DNA from: an uncultured Rickettsiaceae bacterium
GTDB lineage: Bacteria > Pseudomonadota > Alphaproteobacteria > Rickettsiales > Rickettsiaceae
Length of the DNA stretch: 19,089 nucleotides
NCBI GenBank assembly: GCA_905479885.1
Contig: CAJQOE010000067.1
Span: 1 to 19,089 of the forward strand
Direction: 5' to 3'
A model generated the notes under the pieces. The model saw only the letters and a list, made by a program, of their open reading frames with translations. It ran no database searches and was not told where the DNA came from. The first letter of the stretch is position 1. The number at the start of each line of letters is the position of its first letter. This document shows, one piece after another, positions 7,693-15,021 of the stretch. Both the position numbers and the translations under genes were made by a program.

Positions 7693-8700
7693 TTATTTTT
7701 CTATACCATCATTTGTAAAGGTTGCTTTTTCTGTTACAACACTTTCATCAAAGTTAAAAAATTCTACCATAAAATATTCATCTTCTGGAAGTTTTTTCTT
7801 CGGGAATATCGTGCTATTATCCGAAGCATAAGACTTGAATAAGCGGCCTGGAGCAATCACTGTTCTAGTGCCTACTGGTATCTTATTGTGTAGAGCATGA
7901 GAAAAAATAACAGGGTAAGTTAAGGTGCCAATAACCATATTGATTTTCTGGCCGGAATCTACTGAGTTATAGAGTACTTCACCATCACTTAATCTGGTGA
8001 TTTTAGCATCATAAATTGCTTTATTTGCACATACAAGAGGTATACGATAAGCTATTTGGTCATCAAAAATTTTAACTTTATCATCTATTACGTTGTCTGA
8101 CATAATGCTTTGTAGCAAGACATTAATTTTAAAAGAGCTGATTTTGTCTTTGACGGTTTCCGGTATATATTTATTGGTAATAGTGGCATGACGTGTTTGC
8201 CCTGTTTTCATTCCAACAATTATAGCATCCATCCCGGGAGCTATTTTTCCTGAGCCAAGTGGAAAAGTTGCTGTTTTTTCTTCTAATACAATATTGGTGC
8301 TGCTGAGTATTTTATATTGAACAGTTACGATTTGTCCGCAAGATGCAGGTCCTTTTTCTCCTTCACCGAAGGTGCTAATTTTAAAGATCGAGTTTATAAA
8401 GGAATCGCTATTCATAGAAAAGCCACCGCCTGAACCAGCAACTGATTTATTCATAGGTTGCAGCATGCTTTCCATAAACATGCGTCCCTCATCCGTTTTT
8501 AATACATTAATTAGCACGCTAGATAGAGTTTTTTCAAAAAAGCTACCAGATAATGCAGGATCTGTTTGTGTACCGTCGTTGGTTTTTTCAGATTCCGTTT
8601 GCGGATTCAGATGTGCTGGCGGAGCAATTGATTTTACATTTTGTTGAAAAATCATGTAAATAATGGCGCCTGTTATTATTAGGGTTAGTATTTTTTGCAT
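7693..8700 (-). CDS. Exported or membrane-anchored FKBP-type peptidyl-prolyl isomerase-like protein
   Basis: The 335-residue protein has an N-terminal hydrophobic segment (residues 3-19) that is either a signal anchor or signal peptide, then a Pro/Thr/Glu-rich linker. Residues about 118-200 look like an FKBP domain: ASCGQIVTVQYKI, LGSGKIAPGMDAIIVGMKTGQTRHATI, ending in FKINVLLQSI. This family catalyses cis-trans isomerisation of prolyl bonds and assists folding in the periplasm. A second, more degenerate half (about 217-317) repeats the order of a short strand, a G-rich loop, an IPVGTRTVIAPG turn and a final FMVEFFNF strand, so it may be a second FKBP-like domain. Several classic active-site aromatics are not obvious, so activity is uncertain. 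It is divergent from the SdhA-like gene 71 bases away. The family call is moderate; periplasmic location is inferred. Confidence 0.68.
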   Translation of the reverse strand: MQKILTLIITGAIIYMIFQQNVKSIAPPAHLNPQTESEKTNDGTQTDPALSGSFFEKTLSSVLINVLKTDEGRMFMESMLQPMNKSVAGSGGGFSMNSDSFINSIFKISTFGEGEKGPASCGQIVTVQYKILSSTNIVLEEKTATFPLGSGKIAPGMDAIIVGMKTGQTRHATITNKYIPETVKDKISSFKINVLLQSIMSDNVIDDKVKIFDDQIAYRIPLVCANKAIYDAKITRLSDGEVLYNSVDSGQKINMVIGTLTYPVIFSHALHNKIPVGTRTVIAPGRLFKSYASDNSTIFPKKKLPEDEYFMVEFFNFDESVVTEKATFTNDGIEK

Positions 8701-8771
8701 AATTAATTGCTAATATTTCATATTTTATATATTAGTATGATAATAGCGAGTGTAATACAAATATTCAAGAA

Positions 8772-10514
8772 ATGAACAAGATTAAAACTAATAATCATTA
8801 CCATGATGTGTTAATTATAGGATCTGGCGGTTCGGGGCTAGCTGCAGCAATATTTGCAGCAAATAAAAGTCTAGATGTAGCGGTAGTAAGCAAGGTGCAC
8901 CCTTTGAAGAGCCATACAGTAGCGGCTCAAGGTGGTATTAATGCTAGTCTAGGTAATGTTTCAACAGATGATTGGCGTTGGCATGCATATGATACGATTA
9001 AAGCTTCGGATTGGTTGGCTGATCAAGACTCTGTAGAAGAAATGTGTAAAGAAGCTCCAAATATTATCAAGATGCTAGACCAGCTAGGTGTAGAGTTTGA
9101 TAAAAATATAGATGGAAAAATATCACAAAAAATTTACGGCGGGCAGAGTACTGATTTTGGCAGGGGTGCGTTAGCTCATCGTGCATGTTATTCCAAAGAT
9201 AAAACCGGCCACTCCATTATGCACAAACTATATGCAGAAGCTAAAGGTAAGGATGTAGTATTTTATAATTATAATTTTGCTATAGATTTACTTATGCAAG
9301 ATAATAGTTGTTTCGGCTTAATGTGTCTGGATATAGAAAATGGTATATTAAATATTATCAAAGCAGGTAACGTTATTATTGCAAGTGGTGGTTATAGCCA
9401 AATTTATGCAACAGCAACCTCTTCTGCCGTTTGTACTGGAGACGGTAATGGTTTGGCCCAGCGTGCTGGTATAAGCCTACAAGATATGGAGTTCGTGCAA
9501 TTTCACCCAACAGCTTTATATAAATTCGGTGTATTAATTACTGAAGCGGCTAGGTCAGCGGGTGGAAAGTTGTTGAATGCTAAAGGTGAACGTTTCATGC
9601 AAAAATACGCGCCTAAATTTTTGGAACTAGCAGCTCGTGATGTTGTAGCACGAGCAATTGCTATGGAAATAAATGCCGGTCGTGGTTGTGGAGATAATAA
9701 AGACCACGTATTTTTAGATTTAACGCATCTTGATTCGAGTGAGATAAAAGAAAATTTACCAATGGTCTTTGAAAATTGTTGGAAATTTGCTGGCATTGAT
9801 CCAAGTATTACTATGATTCCAGTTGCTCCTGCCGCTCACTATACAATGGGTGGTATACCAACGAATAACAGCTGCCAAGTGGTTAAATATGATACAAGCG
9901 AAGAAGTGGTGTCTGGTCTTTATGCAATTGGCGAGGCAGCCTGTATTTCTGTGCATGGTGCTGGTAGATTAGGTTGTAATTCCTTATTGGATTTATTGGT
10001 TTTTGCTAAAAAAGCCGTAGATTCTTTGAATAAAGTTAATAATCAAAATCTTAGGATTCCAGAATGTGTGGCTAATGCGTTTATGAGTGTTTTTATTGGA
10101 GAAGAAGCAGATATTGAAGCTATGACCATTGAGCTTAAAGATATCATGAGTCAGTATGTAGGTGTGTTCCGTTCGGCTGAGGGGCTGATAATAGCTTTGC
10201 AAAAAATGAATATTTTATGCAGTCAATATGAAAAAGCAGCAGTGTCTGATAAGTCCCTACAGTGGAATATTGAATTGCAGCATTTTTTAGAACTAGGCAA
10301 TATGTTGGTTTCAGCTTTGATAACTATCAAATCTGCTTTGTGGCGAGAGGAAAGCAGAGGCGCACATTGGCGCTATGATTTTCCTGAAAGTAACAACCGG
10401 TTTAGTGGGCACACCATATGCAATTATAGATCGGATAAAAAAATAAAAATACGGTCCGTAAGGATGAGTGCTAATAATGTGGATTTTTATCAACCAAATA
10501 GCAGAAACTATTAG
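8772..10514 (+). CDS. sdhA: Succinate dehydrogenase/fumarate reductase flavoprotein-like subunit, orphan
   Basis: The 580-residue protein belongs to the SdhA/FrdA flavoprotein family, which oxidises succinate to fumarate (or the reverse) on FAD. The dinucleotide motif GSGGSGLAAA is at 17-26. KSHTVAAQGGINASLGN supplies the His that would hold FAD covalently (His48). Active-site residues are all present: His245 (FHPTA), Thr257-Glu258, Arg289 (AARDVVAR), His356 (AAHYTMGG) and Arg399 (GAGRLGCNS). The C-terminus keeps the SdhA pattern EESRGAHWRYDFPE. However, ITEAARSAGG and VAPAAHYTMGG differ from the ITEGARGEGG and P-T-x-HY-x-MGG forms usual in alphaproteobacterial SdhA and recall archaeal or NadB-like relatives. 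No sdhB, sdhC or sdhD is nearby, so this may be a paralogue or a transferred gene with another partner. Family is certain; the subunit role is inferred. Confidence 0.78.
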   Translation: MNKIKTNNHYHDVLIIGSGGSGLAAAIFAANKSLDVAVVSKVHPLKSHTVAAQGGINASLGNVSTDDWRWHAYDTIKASDWLADQDSVEEMCKEAPNIIKMLDQLGVEFDKNIDGKISQKIYGGQSTDFGRGALAHRACYSKDKTGHSIMHKLYAEAKGKDVVFYNYNFAIDLLMQDNSCFGLMCLDIENGILNIIKAGNVIIASGGYSQIYATATSSAVCTGDGNGLAQRAGISLQDMEFVQFHPTALYKFGVLITEAARSAGGKLLNAKGERFMQKYAPKFLELAARDVVARAIAMEINAGRGCGDNKDHVFLDLTHLDSSEIKENLPMVFENCWKFAGIDPSITMIPVAPAAHYTMGGIPTNNSCQVVKYDTSEEVVSGLYAIGEAACISVHGAGRLGCNSLLDLLVFAKKAVDSLNKVNNQNLRIPECVANAFMSVFIGEEADIEAMTIELKDIMSQYVGVFRSAEGLIIALQKMNILCSQYEKAAVSDKSLQWNIELQHFLELGNMLVSALITIKSALWREESRGAHWRYDFPESNNRFSGHTICNYRSDKKIKIRSVRMSANNVDFYQPNSRNY

Positions 10515-10590
10515 TATAATATGCAGTAAGCTATCTATGTAAGTTTTTATTTGTTACTATCATGTATAATTCATTTTTATATTAATTGTT

Positions 10591-11235
10591 ATGAACCAAC
10601 TAAAATTAGTCATATTGGCTACCAGCTTTTTTTATCTTTCAACTGTTTTAGCAGATGTGAATGATATGCATCTTAATAATTTGAATTATTGTAATGTCAG
10701 TAAAGTAGAGATGAATGACTATGAACCATCGGAGTTTGAGCCAACTAATAATTTACTAAGAAAAACAGGGCAAGAAGAAATTTATTGCGGTGAAAAGATC
10801 ATAGTGCACGGAAGAGTGCTGGACCAAAATTGCGTGCCTGTATCTGATGCCACAATTTATGCTTGGCAAGTAAATTGTAGTGGAAAATATACTTACCAAC
10901 CTTTAAAAACTTTAGTAGATAAGGATCTAATAGATTTGGATCATGGAACAAGCTTTACTGGCAATGGTACCGCTACTACAAATAACAAAGGTGAGTTTTA
11001 TTTTATAACAGTATATCCTCCTGCAATGCACGACCTTACTTCTCATATTAATGTCAGGGTTGAGCATAATAGACTTGGATCTTTACAGACAAATTTAAAA
11101 TTGAAGGGCAAGAAAGTTAAAAACCCAAAAGATAACCCTGAGTTAAATTCGATTTCTGGTATCGCTGTTGATAATGGAATCAGTATTTATGATTTTGATG
11201 TTGTCCTTCCTGGTACTGCTTTAAAAAGCTATTGA
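10591..11235 (+). CDS. Secreted intradiol-dioxygenase-fold protein
   Basis: The 214-residue protein has an N-terminal signal peptide (MNQLKLVILATSFFYLSTVLA, cleavage likely after residue 21). The body resembles the beta-sandwich of intradiol ring-cleavage dioxygenases such as protocatechuate 3,4-dioxygenase: IIVHGRVLDQNCVPVSDATIYAWQVNCSGKY, then NNKGEFYFITVYPP and SHINVRVEHN. Tyr100 matches the first iron-ligand Tyr, and His152 matches the first His of the HxH pair. The second position is Asn154 rather than His, and the second Tyr is not clearly placed. Ring cleavage is therefore doubtful; the domain may serve as a carbohydrate- or ligand-binding or structural sandwich. Similar secreted proteins are annotated in Rickettsia as dioxygenase-like. 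It is followed 63 bases later by the methyltransferase gene. A TATAAT at 10565-10570 may be its -10. Confidence 0.7.
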   Translation: MNQLKLVILATSFFYLSTVLADVNDMHLNNLNYCNVSKVEMNDYEPSEFEPTNNLLRKTGQEEIYCGEKIIVHGRVLDQNCVPVSDATIYAWQVNCSGKYTYQPLKTLVDKDLIDLDHGTSFTGNGTATTNNKGEFYFITVYPPAMHDLTSHINVRVEHNRLGSLQTNLKLKGKKVKNPKDNPELNSISGIAVDNGISIYDFDVVLPGTALKSY

Positions 11236-11242
11236 CACTCTT

Positions 11243-11282
11243 TGCTACTTAAGATAGGTATTAGTAATATACTTAAATAGCA
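11243..11282. repeat. Imperfect dyad between the dioxygenase-like and methyltransferase genes
   Basis: TGCTA-C-TTAAG (11243-11253) pairs with CTTAA-A-TAGCA (11272-11282), giving two 5-bp arms around one mismatch. The loop holds a smaller palindrome, TATTA-G-TAATA (11259-11269), centred near the same point. It could be a weak terminator or an operator. The following bases are only modestly T-rich (GGATTTGTTTT). Confidence 0.35.
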
Positions 11283-11298
11283 GGCTTGGATTTGTTTT

Positions 11299-12117
11299 AT
11301 GACTAATAATTCTTATTTATCTAAGTTTATAGATCTCCTAAATCAATCTGTCACAAATAAGTTCGGGATAGATGCTTCTATAATAAATATTGATTCTATA
11401 GAAAAAATATCAATTCCAGAGCAAATTAGAGATGAAATACCTACTCGTAATGAGTATGGGTATATGAAAATTGAACTGGATGAATTTGCTGCAGAATTGG
11501 TAGAATATGCAGGGCAAGAATCGTTGCCAATATTGGAGTTAGGGTCGGCTTATGGTTATACAGCTCATAAAATATTAGAAAAGGGAGCTAAATTAGTTGT
11601 TAATGATTTAAGCTATGAGCATTTGGCAATATTGTTACAGGGGGTCAAGCGTCAATATTTACAAAATCTTACTATCAAAGCGGGAAGATTTCCTGAAATA
11701 AACTTTCCCAATAACTCGTTTGGCGCAGTTCTTACCAGTCGCATGATGCATTTCTTGACACCGCAAGAAGCAAGCGCTGGTTTTAATAAAATTTATGATT
11801 GGTTGGTTCCAGGCGGAAAATTCTTTTTTATTGTGATTACCCCCTATCATTTTACGTTGCGTGATAAATTTTTGCCTACTTACAATAAGCGGTTTTTGGC
11901 AAAAGAGTCATGGCCTGGTAGGGTAGAGAGCAACAAACAACTAGCGGGGGAATTAGCTTTAGATGTGCCAGATTCTATCCTGGTATTTGACGTTGAAGAG
12001 TTACAATCTTTATTGCCTCAATATGGTTTTAGGATTGATAAAATTAAGCGCTTTGATTATAAAAGTCATGATAGTGACAGCAAGGGTCACGTCGGCCTAG
12101 TAGCTACAAAAATCTAA
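11299..12117 (+). CDS. Class I SAM-dependent methyltransferase
   Basis: The 272-residue protein shows the Rossmann-type methyltransferase core. Motif I is ILELGSAYGYTAHKIL (Glu80-Leu-Gly-Ser-Ala-Tyr-Gly), the acidic residue after the second strand is in VVNDLS (Asp103), and FPNNSFGAVLTSRMMHFL is the motif IV/post-motif region of methyltransferase type 11 enzymes. YDWLVPGGKFFFIV is the usual strand after a PGG turn. An N-terminal extension of about 75 residues precedes motif I and may recognise the substrate. There is no signal peptide. The substrate is not evident. Its TAA shares two bases with the stop of the convergent TerC-family gene (plus TAA 12115-12117, minus TAG read at 12116-12114), so the two genes overlap only at their stops. 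Confidence 0.85.
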   Translation: MTNNSYLSKFIDLLNQSVTNKFGIDASIINIDSIEKISIPEQIRDEIPTRNEYGYMKIELDEFAAELVEYAGQESLPILELGSAYGYTAHKILEKGAKLVVNDLSYEHLAILLQGVKRQYLQNLTIKAGRFPEINFPNNSFGAVLTSRMMHFLTPQEASAGFNKIYDWLVPGGKFFFIVITPYHFTLRDKFLPTYNKRFLAKESWPGRVESNKQLAGELALDVPDSILVFDVEELQSLLPQYGFRIDKIKRFDYKSHDSDSKGHVGLVATKI

Positions 12118-13025
12118 GCTTTTTTATTCTGCTTTTGCATTACTATAGATAATAGTACACCAAGCACTAATAATCCAATAGTGACTACTAGAGGAATATA
12201 AGTTGGAATATGCACGAAATGCGCAACAAATATCTTGATTCCAATTAAAATCAGGATCAGTGCTAGTGAGTATTTTATATATTTAAAACGTTCTACAATA
12301 TCAGCTAGCAAAAAGAATAGAGCTCGCAATCCCAAAATTGCAAATATATTTGAAGTATAAACTATATAGGTATCCTGCGTGACAGCAAAGATAGCGGGGA
12401 TGCTATCGATAGCAAACACTACGTCCATAGTTTCAACAGTAACAAGTGCCATGAATAGGGGGGTAAAAAATAATTTTTTATTTTTTATAATAATAAATTT
12501 ATTTCCAACTAATTTTGGGTGTATGTTGAGTTTGCTTTTGAGTAATTTATATATGTACATGTCTTTTATTTCTACGGATTCGTGCTCAGCAATCATAAAT
12601 GTTTTTATGCCAGTGAAGATTAGAATTCCTGCGAATATAAATAATACCCATTCAAAATTAGCTAGCAATGTAGCGCCAGCTGAGATCATTACGGCTCTAA
12701 GTATAATTACTCCTAATATCCCCCAAAATAGTACACGATGTTGATACTTTAGGGGTATTTGAAAAAAGCTGAAAATAATAGAAATAACAAATATGTTATC
12801 TAGTGACATGGCTTTTTCTAATAAAAAGCCTGTGAAGTATTCACGCGTGCTCTGGGCGCCAAGTTCATAATAGATATATAAGCCAAATAGGCATGCTATG
12901 CTAATATAAAAGATACTTAAGGCTAAACTTTCCTTTAAGCTAATGACCTTATCTTTTTTATTGAACAGCCCTAAATCAAGTATGAGCAGAGTTATTATTA
13001 CGGCAGAAAAAATTATCCAAGACAC
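12114..13025 (-). CDS. TerC-family integral membrane protein
   Basis: The 303-residue protein belongs to the TerC/Alx family (PF03741), which includes Mn2+ exporters and tellurite-resistance-linked proteins of the inner membrane. About nine hydrophobic helices are visible. The characteristic acidic membrane motifs are present: EKAMSLDNIFVI (Glu70, Asp76), VETMDVVFAIDSIPAIFAV (Glu198, Asp201, Asp207) and SNIFAILGLRALFF. A cytosolic loop with charged residues lies at about 145-188, and a final helix ends in a basic tail (QKQNKKA). The start is GTG at 13025 with an AGG six bases upstream. The 5' region shows no recognisable yybP-ykoY Mn riboswitch. Metal export is the likeliest role but is inferred from relatives. 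Confidence 0.88.
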   Translation of the reverse strand: MSWIIFSAVIITLLILDLGLFNKKDKVISLKESLALSIFYISIACLFGLYIYYELGAQSTREYFTGFLLEKAMSLDNIFVISIIFSFFQIPLKYQHRVLFWGILGVIILRAVMISAGATLLANFEWVLFIFAGILIFTGIKTFMIAEHESVEIKDMYIYKLLKSKLNIHPKLVGNKFIIIKNKKLFFTPLFMALVTVETMDVVFAIDSIPAIFAVTQDTYIVYTSNIFAILGLRALFFLLADIVERFKYIKYSLALILILIGIKIFVAHFVHIPTYIPLVVTIGLLVLGVLLSIVMQKQNKKA

Positions 13026-13165
13026 GTTAACCTAGCAATGAAGAGTTATTTGATTGTTAGTCAATCATATATTGTGAAGCTAGTTAAGTTAAATGTATAG
13101 CATGCCAGTTAAGCAAAATAATATAATATAAGTGTTTTTTAAGTCATGCATTTATCATAAAAAAA

Positions 13166-13185
13166 AGAGTCTCAAAAGAGACTCT
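13166..13185 (-). terminator. Rho-independent terminator of rpmJ
   Basis: A perfect 8-bp stem (AGAGTCTC with GAGACTCT) closes an AAAA loop. On the minus strand it is followed by a run of T (the plus strand reads ATAAAAAA just before it). The other side also has TTTTTTT, so it could work in both directions. It lies 26 bases past the rpmJ stop. Confidence 0.85.
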
Positions 13186-13211
13186 GCTTATTTTTTTATG
13201 TAGAGATAGAT

Positions 13212-13337
13212 CTAAGCTTGTTTTGCTTTGAATCGCTTATTTACTTTATTGATAACAAGCACTCTGCCTTTTCTTCTTACAAGTCGGCAGTTTTTATCTC
13301 TTGCCTTTAAGGACTTTAAGGACTTTACAACTTTCAT
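13212..13337 (-). CDS. rpmJ: 50S ribosomal protein L36
   Basis: This 41-residue gene reads MKVVKSLKSLKARDKNCRLV, then RRKGRVLVINKVNKRFKAKQA. L36 is the smallest protein of the large ribosomal subunit. The sequence matches the rickettsial/alphaproteobacterial form, with MKVV-SLKSLK-RDK-C at the start and RFKAKQ at the end. Only one Cys (Cys17) remains, so this is the version without the zinc site. A good AGAGGA Shine-Dalgarno precedes the ATG at 13337. It has its own promoter and terminator and is probably monocistronic. The first codons contain a short tandem repeat (AAGGACTTT twice on the plus strand), which encodes SLK-SLK. Confidence 0.95.
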   Translation of the reverse strand: MKVVKSLKSLKARDKNCRLVRRKGRVLVINKVNKRFKAKQA

Positions 13338-13372
13338 GATTCCTCTAACGTATTGATTCAATAATATGCAAC

Positions 13373-13401
13373 ATTATAACTAGCTAGGTAAGAAAGGTCA
13401 A
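13373..13401 (-). promoter_or_regulatory. Sigma70 promoter of rpmJ
   Basis: On the minus strand TTGACC (13401-13396), a 17-base spacer and a perfect TATAAT (13378-13373). It lies 36 bases upstream of the rpmJ ATG. Confidence 0.7.
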
Positions 13402-13464
13402 TAGCAAACATAATTCTTGCGCATAGATTGATTTTATAATAGTTTTACGCAGTATAAACTTACT

Positions 13465-13500
13465 TTGTACTTGACCATTTTGTACAAGAACATCTAATAT
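13465..13500 (+). promoter_or_regulatory. Promoter of the psd-pssA-emrA operon, with an inverted repeat over the -35 region
   Basis: TTGACC (13471-13476), an 18-base spacer and TAATAT (13495-13500) form a sigma70-like promoter 28 bases before the psd ATG. An inverted repeat TTGTAC (13465-13470) / GTACAA (13482-13487) flanks the -35 box and could be a repressor operator; that role is inferred. Confidence 0.5.
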
Positions 13501-13528
13501 AGAGATTATAAAATTTAAGAGTAAAACT

Positions 13529-14224
13529 ATGAAACCATACAATGATCTTGCTAAAGTAATTCACCGAGAAGGGTATATATTTATCATTTTGTTCGCTATA
13601 GTAACTTTTGTACTAGGGTCTTTTAGTTCGACTTTTGGCTGGCTTGGTGGAATATGTACTGTATGGTGCGCATATTTTTTTCGAAATCCAGAGCGCATGA
13701 CGCCAGTAAACGATAATCTAGTAATTAGCGCAGCTGATGGTATTGTTAGCAAAATTACAGAAGTTATGCCGCCTGCAGAACTTGAAATGGGCGATGAAGA
13801 AATGATTCGTGTAAGTGTCTTTCTAAACATCTTTAATGTTCACATTAACAGGATGCCAGCTAGTGGAAAAATATTATCACTACAATATCATGCTGGTAAA
13901 TTTTTTAATGCATCTTTGGATAAAGCTAGTATTCACAATGAGCGCCAGTCTGTGCTTATGGAAACTAAAAATAAAACTAAAATAGCTTTTGTGCAGATAG
14001 CTGGCTTAATAGCTAGAAGAATTGTTTGTGACCTGGAAGAAGGGCAAGAATTAGATGCTGGTCAAAGATACGGCCTAATTAGATTTGGTAGTAGAGTGGA
14101 TATTTATTTGCCATTAAAAACTGCGATTTTAGTAACAGAAGGTCAGACTTGTATTGGTGGTGAAACACTAATCGCTGATTTACAAATGAAAAAAACTGAG
14201 CAGCCTAAATTTGAACGACGTTAG
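13529..14224 (+). CDS. psd: Phosphatidylserine decarboxylase proenzyme, small (PSD-A) type
   Basis: The enzyme converts phosphatidylserine to phosphatidylethanolamine at the inner membrane, using a pyruvoyl group made by self-cleavage. The 231-residue proenzyme is of the short type found in alphaproteobacteria. A hydrophobic stretch lies at 16-50, then RNPERM and the ADGIVSKI segment at 69-76. VFLNIFNVHINRMP carries the conserved catalytic-region His residues. The processing site is in GLIRFGSRVDIYLP: cleavage between Gly187 and Ser188 gives the beta and alpha chains, with Ser188 becoming the pyruvoyl group. pssA follows 35 bases later, so substrate synthesis and decarboxylation are encoded side by side. 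Confidence 0.96.
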   Translation: MKPYNDLAKVIHREGYIFIILFAIVTFVLGSFSSTFGWLGGICTVWCAYFFRNPERMTPVNDNLVISAADGIVSKITEVMPPAELEMGDEEMIRVSVFLNIFNVHINRMPASGKILSLQYHAGKFFNASLDKASIHNERQSVLMETKNKTKIAFVQIAGLIARRIVCDLEEGQELDAGQRYGLIRFGSRVDIYLPLKTAILVTEGQTCIGGETLIADLQMKKTEQPKFERR

Positions 14225-14259
14225 GATTAATTGTTAGTTTTCAAGGAGCAGTAAACCTA

Positions 14260-15021
14260 ATGCAGTTTAATAAAAAACGGATCTTGAAGCCTGTACCATT
14301 TACAAAATTGTTACCAAATTTGGTAACATTGATTGGTTTGATTATAGGTGTTAGTTCAATACGCTTTGCCCTAGACAGCGCGTGGGAAAAATCTGTATAT
14401 TGCATTTTAATTGCCACTATAGTCGATGGTGTTGATGGCCGCGTGGCACGCATGTTTAATGCAACAAGCCACTTTGGCGCAGAGTTAGATTCTCTTTGTG
14501 ACTTTGTAAATTTTGGCTTATGTCCAGCAATGCTCATATATTTGTGGTCATTCCAGCAATATGAATATAAAGTCATTTCATGGGCTTCAATCATGTTGTT
14601 TGTTGTGTGTATGGCAATACGCCTTGCTAGGTTTAATACTTCTTTAGTGGAATCTAAGGAAATTAAGATGGATAATCGCTTTTTTACAGGAGTTCCAGCT
14701 CCAAGTGGTGCTATTTTAGCCTTGATACCTATGATATTAGATTTTGAAATAACTTCGTTTATCAGTAATTTTAGTATACGTAATTATACTTTAGGAATTA
14801 ATTTATACATAGTGATTGTAGCTTTATCTCTTGCTAGTAGAATACCAACTATTTCTCTTAAGAATTTTTATATTAAACCAGAATATTTATCACTATCAAT
14901 GATAATTTCAGCTGCAATTATTATCCTTGCAGTAATATACCCTTGGTATGCCCTGCCTAGTGCTGCTATCATATATATATTGTCTATGCCTGTATGTATG
15001 TATTTAGTGTATAAATCATGA
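14260..15021 (+). CDS. pssA: CDP-diacylglycerol-serine O-phosphatidyltransferase
   Basis: This membrane enzyme makes phosphatidylserine from CDP-diacylglycerol and serine, the step before Psd. The 253-residue protein shows the full CDP-alcohol phosphatidyltransferase motif: Asp56, Asp59-Gly60, Ala63-Arg64, Gly73, Asp77 and Asp81, within DGVDGRVARMF and GAELDSLCDFVNFG. Six to eight hydrophobic helices are visible. The adjacent psd supports PS synthase rather than phosphatidylglycerophosphate or cardiolipin synthesis. An AAGGAG sequence lies 11 bases upstream of the ATG. Its stop overlaps the ATG of the next gene in an ATGA junction. Confidence 0.94.
   Translation: MQFNKKRILKPVPFTKLLPNLVTLIGLIIGVSSIRFALDSAWEKSVYCILIATIVDGVDGRVARMFNATSHFGAELDSLCDFVNFGLCPAMLIYLWSFQQYEYKVISWASIMLFVVCMAIRLARFNTSLVESKEIKMDNRFFTGVPAPSGAILALIPMILDFEITSFISNFSIRNYTLGINLYIVIVALSLASRIPTISLKNFYIKPEYLSLSMIISAAIIILAVIYPWYALPSAAIIYILSMPVCMYLVYKS

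Noticed and set aside
9503..9956. Overlapping minus-strand frames of 66-97 codons inside the SdhA-like gene.
   Set aside because: They are antisense shadows of a gene with conserved catalytic residues.
12379..12744. 121-codon plus-strand frame opposite the TerC-family gene.
   Set aside because: The minus strand encodes a recognisable TerC protein with conserved acidic membrane motifs; the plus frame is a shadow.
13026..13165. Leader of the TerC-family gene inspected for a yybP-ykoY manganese riboswitch; a 6-bp hairpin TGATTG/CAATCA is present.
   Set aside because: The G-rich conserved core of that riboswitch is not visible and the hairpin alone is too common to call.
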